Positions 10,864 to 20,469 of a stretch of DNA of 44,432 nt are shown here, in pieces. Both the position numbers and the translations under genes were made by a program. Below the pieces are notes generated by a model. The model made no database searches and was not told the DNA's origin. It was given only the letters and a program-made list of their open reading frames with translations. How positions within the stretch are numbered: the first letter of the stretch is position 1; every line of letters begins with the position of its first letter. Origin of the DNA: Acanthamoeba sp. SK_2022b (Eukaryota; Discosea; Longamoebia; Acanthamoebidae); assembly GCA_027943245.1 (NCBI GenBank), contig JANDJZ010000434.1, forward strand, positions 1 to 44,432. Direction: 5' to 3'.

Positions 10864-12270
10864 ATGCAAACCTTTCTGCCGTTCCTGTTGGTGTGGGATG
10901 AATCGAAGACGGTGATGGAGAATCTGCAGGCCTGCTTTCAGCTGGCCGCGCAGCTGCTCGACTACAAGCGCACGGGCAAGCAGCGCGTTGAGGCCAAGCA
11001 GCTCCTCGATATCCTCCTTGGGCGCAATCCTGACTCCTCCTGGAAGCGGTACCAACTCAACTGCAAATCGTTTAACAAACTCTTGTGAAATCTAAAGACG
11101 ATTAATTCCCTCTGCCCTGTACCCTGTAGCCATCCTGTGCTGGGCATGTGGAAGCCATGGCCCGAGGCGCTCAAGCTGTACTACAACTGTTTCCTCGAAG
11201 AGTGGATGGCCCGAGGCTTCGTGAACAACCTGCCGCTCGAGGACATCGACGAGGACGCGCTCAACGAGCAGGGCGTCCCGCCCTTCCTCTCCAACAAGCA
11301 CTTTGTCGATCGACACCGAGCCAACCTCATGACCAAGCACCCCGACTTCTACCAGGTTCACGCCATGCCCTATCAGCTATCTTGTCCGCCTCTTGCAGTT
11401 ATCTTTCTCGCGCGTTCGTGTCAAACGACTCACCCTCTGTGTTGCCCGTGTGGTGTGCCATGGCGCACAGCAATACGAGTGGGGAGTGGAGCCCAGGGAG
11501 GGTTACTTTTGGTACATCGACGGCGTCTACGTGCTGACCAAGTACGGCAAGCGGTAAGCAAGCCCCCTCCAGGCGCTGCAGCGGCTCTGGCCTCTGTGTG
11601 CTCAGCTCGTGTCTCACGCCTCGTCTGCGCGCGCAGCTTTGAATCGGACCTGTCGGGCGAGCAGGCGCCGCCGGAGCCGGAGCCGCCAGCGAAGAAGAGG
11701 AAGCCGCGAGTCAAGAAGGAAGTCAAAGAAGAGGCAGAAGGCGAGGAGGAAGGTGAAGACGAGGGAGAAGCTAGCGAGACCACGCGCTCACAGAAGAAGA
11801 GCAAGAAGCCGAAGACAGCGTTGGCGACTGCGCCAAGGGGCAAGCGAAAGACCAAGACGGAGCAGGTCAAGAAGGAAGCGGACGAACGGGCAGAGCGAAG
11901 CGGTGACGATGGCGATGATGACTTCATGCCACCAAAGAGGAAAACAAAGAGAAGGAAGGAGATCAAGGTCAAGATTGAAGAAGAGGAAGAAGAGAATAAT
12001 GATGATGTGGAGGGAAAGGGTAAGGAACGAGACCGTGGCGCCGGCGGTGAAGGCGAGGAGGCCCAGGTCGACGAGCGGCCAACCAGTCGGCGCCCTCCCG
12101 GCAGCAGCGCCAAAGCGAAGCAGGACGTGAACGATCTGGTAGCTTCGTTCGCCTTCGCCTCCAACTCGCGGAGGAGGGCCAAGCGAACCAAGCGAGAACC
12201 CGCAGATGACCGCGTCTCCCCCACCGCTGCTCTTGGCGCCGTCGCCGCTGCCCCGCAAGGCCGACGCTGA
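10864..12270 (+). CDS. MSMEG_6728/Pyr_excise-like protein with Lys/Glu-rich nuclear tail
   Basis: Exons 10864-11048, 11130-11355, 11471-11553, 11637-12270; 375 residues. The N-terminal 165 residues resemble the bacterial MSMEG_6728/pyrimidine-dimer glycosylase-like family: MQTFLPF at the start, LLDYKRTGKQRVEAKQLL, HPVLGMWKPWPEALKLYY, then NKHFVDRHRANLMTKHPDFY and WYIDG near the end. About 15 residues after MQTFLPF look inserted; a cryptic intron there is possible but would be very short. Residues from about 170 on form a disordered tail packed with KKRK, KKSKKPK, KRKTKRRK and acidic runs, giving several candidate nuclear localisation signals and DNA- or histone-binding stretches. A nuclear DNA-repair or nucleic-acid role is inferred; the enzymatic activity of the family is itself poorly defined. 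Confidence 0.8.
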
Positions 12271-12585
12271 AGGCGTGTGTCACCAGGGAGAGAGGACCCT
12301 GCCGCGGTGGTGGGCGCCAGGCAACCCGCGTCCAGTAAAAACGTGTAAAAATCCAAACGCCAATCAGGAAAGGTGGATAAAAGGAGGATAAAAGGCGGAT
12401 TGCCAAGATTGCTAAACGAATTGCCGGAGCCAAGGCCGCCCACGGGGAGGAGCACACAGGCTACCGAGAGGGCCGTTGCGTTTTTTTTTTTTTTTTGTTC
12501 GTACACCGAAGCGAGGAGGCTGAGTCTGCCAACAGACCTTGATCCATCTTTTTAGACACCGAAACGGAGAAGAGAGAACAAAAAG
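12271..12585 (+). promoter_or_regulatory. Intergenic region with T16 tract and TATA-like repeats
   Basis: Contains two GATAAAAGG-type boxes (about 12374-12393), about 195-210 bases before the next ATG, and a T16 run at 12481-12496. Either may belong to the promoter of the small Cys-rich protein gene. Confidence 0.4.
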
Positions 12586-13182
12586 ATGTGCAAGTGTCCC
12601 GGTGTACAGAGACATCCCAAGATCTCGATTTGTTGGTATGACAAGCCTTTCCACGGCTACCACTGCTTCATCAGCGGAGGCATCTATTGCTGCTGTCCCA
12701 ATGAAGAGACCGACAAGGTACAGTTACCTTCGTCTTTGTCTTCGTTCTTTTGTCGTTTTATTTTTCTTACCCTCCCCCCCCCAACCCGGTCCTGTGCGAT
12801 GGTGTTTCTTTACCCTTCATCTTGGCTTTTGTTGACATCTCCGACTGCGTCGGTGTTTAAATCACTTCCAACTACCATCATTTGCTGATTACGATTTCTT
12901 CCATCTTGTTCCAATTCTCTCCTTAATCAGGCCTGGCTCGACGTGCTGTGGTGGTTGGCCTGCATCCTGACCAGCCCCATGGCCATGATGCTTGCCCTCC
13001 TGTTCGGCTTCGTCGGTCTCATCATCGACTTCGTGACCGTCATCTGCTGGGCCGTCTCCGGCGGCTTCCTCGGCAGGAAGTGCTGTACTCCCGACAACTG
13101 CCGCACCTACTGCGAGTGCCGGGAGGAGGAGCCCGGCGCCCTCACCCGCTGCGACGAGTACTGGTGCTGCATGGCCGTGTAA
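12586..13182 (+). CDS. Small Cys-rich membrane protein, unknown
   Basis: Two exons, 12586-12717 and 12931-13182, joined in phase 0: 127 residues. The N-terminal 44 residues hold seven cysteines (start MCKCPG, end YCCCPNEETDK). The middle is strongly hydrophobic: about residues 48-90 form two membrane helices (VLWWLACILTSPMAMMLALL and FGFVGLIIDFVTVICWAVSG). The C-terminal tail is again cysteine-rich (KCCTPDNCRTYCECREEE, DEYWCCMAV). With two helices both Cys-rich ends would face the same side. The pattern recalls PLAC8-like or metal-binding membrane proteins, but the exact motifs do not match and I assign no family. It lacks a cleavable signal peptide. Confidence 0.85.
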
Positions 13183-13649
13183 ATCTACGACAAACTACCG
13201 ACAAACAGAAATGCCCGTGTGGGCAGCAAGCGCGCGCAGCTGCGTGGCTGGAGGCAGAGATCACACCCTCGCGGCAGAAGAGGAGGGAGAGGTGTCGAAA
13301 AGAACTGCGAAGAACGCACACCAATGCATGTAGGCACCAATAAAGCGTGGGACTGAGGTTAATGATGGAAAGTTGGGTCAGCCTTTCACTGCTACAACAG
13401 CGCTAGCTGCTCCTCCTTGCCATCTCGCACGTTGATACCCGGTTGGCACAGGGTACAGTTACAAATTGTCTCACCAATGTCGATACTGTGCACGTGACTG
13501 GGCCAGATGTCCAGAGCACAACAGCCACTAGTGCTGTGCCTTTTCGCTCTTGTTCCGCAAATTTGGGGCAGGAAAGGGAAGCGCGTGTTCGGTGCTGCTG
13601 ACGTGTACAAGCGACAAGCAAATCATTTGTATCTGCTAAGTAGACGGCA
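13183..13649 (+). other. 3' UTR and TVP23 upstream region
   Basis: Holds an AATAAA polyadenylation signal at 13339-13344, about 160 bases after the stop of the preceding gene, then the upstream region of TVP23. No other feature is seen. Confidence 0.6.
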
Positions 13650-14297
13650 ATGGAGCAGGATTTCTTCTCTGGAGGAGAGCAGTCGGTGCCAGTTGAGAAT
13701 CCCTCAACAGCGGGTAGCCAGGGCGCAGAGAACTCGCGCAAGCACCCCATCGCGGTGTTCTTTCATCTGGCATTCAAGATAGCCGCCATCGTGCTCTACC
13801 TAGTCATCAAGTTGTTCACGGACAGCTTCATCCTCTCCTTCATCATTATCGTCTTGCTGCTCGCTGCCGATTTCTGGACGGTGAAGAATGTTACGGGTCG
13901 ATTGCTGGTAGGGCTGAGATGGTGGCACTACGTCAAGGACGACGGCACCAACGTGTGGATGTTCGAGTCCTCTAAGAACCCAGTAAACGCTGTCGAGGCT
14001 GTGATCTTCTGTACGCTCTCTGGCTTTGCTACCCCCCCCCCCACTGGCTGCGTCGATTAACGTGAACTTTTTGTAGGGACGGCGCTTGTGGGCACCGTGC
14101 CAGTCTGGGTTCTCCTCGCCATTGTGGCTCTTCTCGGCCTCGAGTTCCAGTATCTCTTCCTCATTGGCGTGGCCGTTGTGCTGAGCATGGCCAACATCAT
14201 CGGCTACGGCAAGTGCATGAAGGACAAGAAGCAGAAGATCAAGTCCATCGCCACCTCTATGGCTGCCGACTACGTCGTCAATAACACTTTCAACTAA
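13650..14297 (+). CDS. TVP23: Golgi membrane protein TVP23 (FAM18 family)
   Basis: Two exons, 13650-14010 and 14077-14297, joined through a split TGG codon: 193 residues. TVP23 is a small four-helix protein of late Golgi and endosome membranes that supports vesicle traffic with YIP-family partners. The family signatures are plain: HPIAVFFHLAFKIAAIVLY, then LLLAADFWTVKNVTGRLLVG followed by LRWWHYVKDDG and WMFES. Hydrophobic segments fall at about residues 40-58, 62-78, 120-140 and 145-160. The C-terminus YGKCMKDKKQKIK faces the cytosol. Length matches the family. The AATAAA-type signal lies about 75 bases after the stop. It is convergent with the PHD gene. Confidence 0.95.
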
Positions 14298-14463
14298 GTG
14301 TTATCAAACGAGAGATGCCAAGGTAATCGATCTCTCTGTTCCTCTTCCCTTCCATTTCATACATTTGAGAAATGTAAATAAATAAATTTAAAAAAAGGAT
14401 TAAACAATCACCAGCCTCGAGGCTGCCAATCGTGATAAGATAGAAAGGACGAGGGCCGGGAGT

Positions 14464-15469
14464 CTATGACGACTTGCCGTTGTCTCCCACCCTGGTCCTC
14501 TTGCTCCTCCGCTCGCCTCTTCCTGGCGAGACCTCGCGCTCTTCCTTCTCTCCTCCCGCGCTCTTCCTCTTCCTCTTACCATCGCCCGCCGCAGGCGATC
14601 GTCCGCTCGTCTTCTTGTTGTTGCTCGCCTTCTCGCCGTCCTCTTCTTCCTCCTCCTCCTCTTCATCTTCTTCTTCCTCCTCTTCTTCTTTCTCCTTCTT
14701 ACCCTTCTTCTGCGCCTTCCTCTTCTTCGTCATCTTGTTGTTGTTGCCTCTGCTCTTGCCTCTGCCCCTCTTCACCTCCTCCTCTTCTTCCTCTTCTTCA
14801 TCTACTTCCTCCTCCTCCGATTCGCTGTCGGCCGGCTTGCTGGGCACCTTCACGCCCCTCTTGCGGCACGGCGGGCACTGATAGGGCGACGCCGCCCCCG
14901 CAAAGTTGCCATCGCACCCCGCGTGCACCTACAAACCCCCCCCCCAACCCACGACACACGCTTAGCCATGACGAGGACGGTGATGATGGCGGTGATGGTG
15001 ATTGGGCGACGCGCGAGAGGCCACCGCGACGACGACAGCGAGGACGTACGTAGCGGCGGCAGCTGACGCAGGAGCGGAGGAGGGCGGGATCGCGCGTGTC
15101 CTTCTCCCGGTAGACGAGCGAGCAGACCGGGCAGAACTTGTTGTGCTTGAACCGCTTGTAGCACATCTCGCACATCGTGTACCTGCGCTCACCATCAATC
15201 ATCATCAACCATCATCGCACACGAGCAAGCTAGGGCGGGGAAAGGAGAAGAGGGGGGGGGGTAATACCCGCGATGCCATCGGCAGCTCTTGGCCTTGCCC
15301 GCGGTCTTGCCGCCGCACGACTTGCACTCGACGCACTCGCGGCAGAACCACCCGCCCATGGGCGGTCGCTTGAGGGGCGGCGACAGACAGAACGTGTGGA
15401 AGCCCCGGTCGCACGCGTCGCAGAACAGCAGCTGGACACCGCGCACATCAGCATCGCACACGCATACAT

Positions 15470-15526
<57 letters not shown>

Positions 15527-15808
15527 CTCACCTTTTCTTCGTCGCCGGTGTCCTTGCAGGTCTCGCACTTCTTGCAGTGCATGCAGCGCCAGCCAAAGGA
15601 CATCATCTTGGGGATGTTCTCCTTCTTGAGCTCGAGGCAGTCCGGGTGGTACTGGTCCTTGCACTCGGTGCACCGTATCAGCGCGCCGCCCTCGGCCGAC
15701 TCCTCCTTCAGGCACATGCGGCAGTGCGGGCCCTTGGGCCGCGCCCGCTTGCCCCGCGGCTTCCTGCCCGAGCTCGCATCGTCTGCTTGCCCCATCGCCA
15801 CGTCAGCG

Positions 15809-15872
<64 letters not shown>

Positions 15873-16553
15873 GTCGACGTACTGGTGGAGACGGAGGAGG
15901 AGGAGAGCTGGATGGGGAGGGACAGGGCGGCGGCGGGGTTGGCGGCGGCCGAGGGGGTAGAGGAGGAGGAGGAGGGTCCGGTGATGTAGGCGGCGATGAC
16001 GGCCGACTGCTGCTCGGGCGAGAGCGGGAGGAGGTACTTGGCCAGCGCCTCCATCTGCTGCATCGTCGGCGTGCGCGCGAGGCTCCACTCCCTAAACAAC
16101 TGCTCACGCCACGCCACACGAACACGAACGTGTGGGCACGACACACGACAAGGCGAGTAGAGGGAGAGGTCGACGTACGTGAGCAGAGCGGGAGTGGGGG
16201 TCCCAGTACCAGGGGCCGCGAAGGTAGCGGTCGCGGAGCACGTTGGCGTTCCAGTCGGCGGCGGCCTTGACGCCGGCCTCCCAGGCCGGACCGCTCAGCC
16301 GCGCGCGTGCGCGTCGCCGCTTGCGGCGCACGAGCTCGCGGACGTGCTTGACCTGCTCCTCCTCCTCCTCGTCTTCATCGGCTGCCTCCTCCTTGGTCGC
16401 GTCTTTGGCGGCCTCGCCCCCCGCTCCATTTTCGTCGAGATTCGTCGAATGAATGTCGCCCCCGTCCACCACTTGACCTCCATCCGTTGATCCATCTTCC
16501 ATCTTGTCGATCACAACGCCATTCGATGAAGGCAATGACTGCGGCGCGTCCAT
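14464..16553 (-). CDS. Triple PHD-finger protein resembling the KMT2C/D PHD cluster
   Basis: Exons complement(14464-14928, 15050-15182, 15268-15431, 15532-15782, 15883-16099, 16179-16553); 534 residues, start ATG at 16553. After an acidic N-terminus and a conserved-looking [12 protein letters not shown]...EW stretch come three consecutive zinc modules: C-x2-C...[15 protein letters not shown]...[29 protein letters not shown]...[14 protein letters not shown]; and CEMC...FCPVC...[15 protein letters not shown]...CPPC. This linked order, with the [12 protein letters not shown] spacer, resembles the PHD clusters of KMT2C/KMT2D and the DPF tandem PHD more than isolated PHD fingers. The last 120 residues are alternating Glu and Lys/Arg runs. 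It is a likely nuclear histone-tail reader; no SET or bromodomain is present. Two introns carry long (TG)n tracts. Confidence 0.87.
15471..15525 (-). repeat. (CA)n microsatellite, TG on the transcribed sense, PHD gene intron
   Basis: About 55 bases of CA on the plus strand, starting within five bases of the GTGAG donor of the intron 15432-15531. Confidence 0.95.
15812..15871 (-). repeat. (CA)n microsatellite, PHD gene intron
   Basis: About 60 bases of CA on the plus strand, filling most of the 99-base intron 15783-15882. Confidence 0.95.
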
Positions 16554-16727
16554 AGCAAACAGTAAAAAAGAATTAAATAACAGCCTTTCAGCTGGCAACG
16601 CTACGATCTAGCAACTCTGTCGCGTCGTGACTGTCCTTGTTCGAAGCTGGCTTGTAAGACAGATGAAGATCAATTTTAGGTTGGTAAAAGAAAAGGGAAG
16701 ACAACAACAATAAAACACAGAGAAAAG
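16554..16727. promoter_or_regulatory. Short divergent promoter region, PHD gene / QNG1
   Basis: Only 174 bases separate the two start codons of divergently transcribed genes, so both promoters and 5' UTRs must overlap. It is AT-richer than the flanks; no clear TATA box. Confidence 0.6.
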
Positions 16728-17730
16728 ATGGAGCAACAAGATGACCACCACGGCTCCGAGGTGCTTAGGACAAGCGCGTGGGTGGCCGGCCGAGCGAAGG
16801 ACGTAACGATCTCGGAGGCCGGCGTTCGCAGCGCTGCCATCTCCGTACGCTCCTCCCCATCGATTTCATTTCATTTCATTTTTTTTTTTTTGCCAACCTT
16901 AAATCGTTATCCCTACTCTGCTCTCCCCGCCACTTGGGCACAGTTGAACGAAGCGAGAGCAAAGGGCGCCTTCTCGCTCGACCAATGGAAGCAGCCCGAA
17001 CTCAACCCCAAGGAGGAGAACGCCCAGACCGTGGCCTGGTATCTCCACCCGACCCGCCCATTCGAGCACGCGAGCAACGCCTGGCCAGCGATGACTCGAC
17101 TCCGTTTGCTCACTGACGTCCCGCCCGACACACGCGCGGGTGGCGCGTTTGGTGGCCATGTGCACGTCGTGCAGGATCTTCGTCGTGGACACGCTCAACT
17201 TTGCCTTCTGGTCCGACAGCGACGTGCTCTTCACGGTGGACTACAACGGCAAGCTGTACAACGGATACTGGTCACTCTGCGCTGCCATCAACCGCGCCCT
17301 CGACGTACGTCGCTCGCCGCTCCGACCCGTCGCAGTGTGGGCTCCATCTCACGTGTGTGCTTTTTCAGGAGGGGATTCCCATCACAGACGCACGCTACAT
17401 TGCCAGCATCACACCGGAGCAGCTACAGCACACCTTCAGGTTTATAATATTATAGTATTTATCATTTAAAATATAGAATTATTTTTTGTAATTATTGTTA
17501 TTTTATCATATGAAAACCAAAGTAGTGGTGGTGATGGCTTGTACTCACAAGTTGCGCTGGCCAGGTCAGCGACGACCGAACAGATCCCGCTGTTCGAGAA
17601 GCGACTCCAAGTCCTGCGAGAAGCGGGCAGTGTCCTGCTCGACCGATTCGGTAAACCAGCTCCTCCCGTCGCGGCGGTTCGCGCTAGTGTGTTGCATGTT
17701 GCGAGCCAACCCCTCCGCCTGCTCACGGCG

Positions 17731-17819
<89 letters not shown>

Positions 17820-18628
17820 AAGATGGCAGCTTCGTGAACGCTATCGCGGAAGCCGGCCAGAGCGCACAGAAGCTGCTGAACCTCGTCGTCTCCAATTTTT
17901 CATCGTACAACGACCACGCCACCTACGACGGCCAGAGCGGTACCGCGTCCCTCAGCCCATAACGACTGGCCTGTCCCCCAGCCGGTTCTTACGTGCCGAC
18001 ACACGAACACAATACATGCACACACATGGCCACGCCTTGTGCAGTGAAGCTGTACAAGCGTGCTCAGATATTGGTGGCCGACTTGTGGGCCGCGTTTCGC
18101 GGGCAGAGCTACGGCGCGTTCGCCGACATCGACTCGATAACCATGTTCGCCGACTACCGCGTTCCTCAGGTCGCCCTCCCCGCCCAAAACCACCACCCCA
18201 ACCGCGCCGCAGTGAGCTGACCGAGTGGCGGCGTGCGGCCGTGCGCTGCAGGGTCTGGTGCACCTGGGCGTGTTGCAGTACTCGGAGGCGTTGCTGCAGC
18301 GACTGCGCGAGGAGCCGCACCTGCCCTCTGGCGACCGTCTCGAAGTGGAGATCCGAGCAGCCTCCATCTGGGGCGTCGAGGTACATGACCCGACCCACAG
18401 TCGCTCCCTTTCCCTCGCTCCCTCAAGCCAGCCGTTGACGCTCGTGCGCACGTACATTTACAACACAAGCTGGTGCGTCGAGAGATGGCCAAGTTGTCGA
18501 AGGAGGAGGAGGGCGGGCCACCGCTCAACGCGATCGTCATCGATTTCTACTTATGGACGTTCGCCAAGGAGCACGGCCAGGCCATGAAGCACATCCCAAT
18601 CCACAAGACCAGGTCCGTGTTTTACTGA
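16728..18628 (+). CDS. QNG1: Queuosine 5'-phosphate N-glycosylase/hydrolase (queuosine salvage, DUF2419)
   Basis: Nine exons: 16728-16844, 16944-17038, 17175-17304, 17369-17439, 17565-17650, 17823-17939, 18045-18169, 18252-18380, 18470-18628; 342 residues, nearly the same as the human protein (C9orf64). The enzyme releases queuine from queuosine 5'-monophosphate so that the base can be inserted into tRNA by the eukaryotic TGT; eukaryotes cannot make queuine. Family landmarks: [20 protein letters not shown] then [36 protein letters not shown], the FADYRVPQ motif, [40 protein letters not shown], and the C-terminus [11 protein letters not shown] (human ends RVRCIYY). Cytosolic. The intron 17651-17822 is mostly (TG)n. 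Confidence 0.94.
17735..17816 (+). repeat. (TG)n microsatellite in QNG1 intron
   Basis: About 82 bases of TG, the longest dinucleotide run here, ending in TTTTAAG, which is the splice acceptor. Confidence 0.95.
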
Positions 18629-18764
18629 GTCGGGCCAATCGACCACTTCATAAACGAACAGTTCGCCAGAAAGGCTATTGCTTGAGAGCACTGTTATCGT
18701 TTTAATTATTTTTATTTGTTAAAAAAATATTTGTTAAAAAGTGTGGACCAGAGCAGCAAGCCGG

Positions 18765-20410
18765 TTACAGGACCTCTTTCTCCCGCTCTTCTTCATCTTC
18801 AAGCAGCCACTTGCCCAACATCTTGGCGAGCGTCGACCGGTTCAGCGGCTGGGTCCACGTTACAGAGAGCCATGCACACCGGTCAGTCCGTTTTCCCCAA
18901 GGAAGCCAACAACACCGTAGTAGGAGGGGGTCTACCTTGGAGAGGAAGTCGTCCATGCCCTGACGGAAGCACTTTTGCTGATACTCGGCCGTTGCCGACG
19001 CCGTGAGGGCCAGGATAGGAATGTGCGGCTGCGTGGCGTCGCCCTCCTTCGATCGGCCCGAGGCCGCCGACTGTTCGCCAATCTGGCGCTCCAGCTTGCG
19101 TATCCTCGCTGTCGCCTTGAACCCATCCATCACTGCACCGAGCCTGCGCGTGAGCGACACTGGCCTGCGCGTGTGTGTTTGCGCGCGCGAATTTGGGCGG
19201 TGTACCTGGCATCTGACAGTCCATAAGGATGAGGTCGATGTGCTCGTCCCGCCTTTCGCCGTCCTTCGCTGTTTCGTCGCTTTCGTTCTTTTCCCCCGCG
19301 GCTCCCTCGCCTCTCTTGCCGGCGGCGTCGATATCGCGGTCCGGCCCGTCCGCGTGCTCTCTGCTGCGAACGTCGTAGTGGCGCTCCATGGCGTTGACCG
19401 CCTCGAGGCCGTTGGCCGCCACGATGGCCTCGCAGCCGAGCGAGCTGAGCATGCGCACGCCCACCTTTTGGTTGACTGGATTGTCCTCCACCAGCAGCAC
19501 GCGCTTGCCCGCGAGGGCGCTCGCCTCCTTCGCCAATGGCGATCCCATGCCGCCGTTCGTCTTCGCTTTCGCCTTCGCTTTTTCGCTCTTCATCTTTTCG
19601 CTCTTGGCCTTCTCCTCATCCTCCTCCTTCTTTGCCATCGGCGTGCTTGCTGACGTCACTGCCTCACTCTCGGCGCGTTGGTGCTGCTGCTGCTGTTCGG
19701 CGGCCGAGTCTCGCTCAAATTCCTGACGCGTCTCGGCGCCGCTCCGCCCGATGGCCTCGTGTTGCTGGGACAGCGCGACGGACGAGTCGCGGCTCCGGCG
19801 AAGCGTGCCGCCGAGCGCGGGCGTGGCGCCAAAGTGGTTTCTGAGCGAGGCCAGCGGGAGTCGCAGCGTGAGAACGAAGGTGGAGCCCTGCCCCACCCGG
19901 CTCTGGCACTCGATCTTGCCCCCCATGGCCTCGGCGAGCCGCTTGCTGATGGCCAGCCCGAGGCCGCTCCCGCCGTACTCGCGCCTCAGCGATGTGTCCC
20001 CCTGCGAAAACCCCTGTTACGCCCCCCGCGTGAGTGATGCTCTGTGTGTCGACAAAAATAGCAGGCCGTACGTGGAAGATCTGCTTCATGCACTCCTCGG
20101 TCATGCCAATCCCTGTATGCCACACATAGCAGTCAGTCGCGGCAGCGCACACACGGCGAGAAAGGCGAGGCGAGCGTGTGCCTGTGTCGGAGATTCGAAT
20201 GACGATGAACTCCACGGCGGCGGCGTCCTCGTGGGCCTCCAGACGCACGGTGCCGTCGTGCGCGGTGAACTTGAAGGCGTTGCTGAGCAGGTTGTAGATT
20301 ACCTGCCGCGTGCGGCGCGGGTCGCCCACGCGCAGCGGGTTGGCGATCTTGATGTGTTTCTCGAAGTGGAGCTGCTTGGTGTTACGCGACGAGGCCATCA
20401 CCATCTGACA

Positions 20411-20469
<59 letters not shown>

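Noticed and set aside
11430..12506. 358-codon minus-strand frame
   Set aside because: Complement of the Lys/Glu-rich tail (AAG/GAG codons read as CTT/CTC), giving Ser/Leu/Phe-rich nonsense.
14466..15053. Ser/Pro-rich plus-strand frames opposite the PHD gene
   Set aside because: Antisense of acidic/basic runs; the minus strand holds the zinc-finger exons with consistent splice phases.
15470..15530. Val-Cys repeat peptides in several frames
   Set aside because: Translations of intronic CA/TG microsatellites, not proteins.
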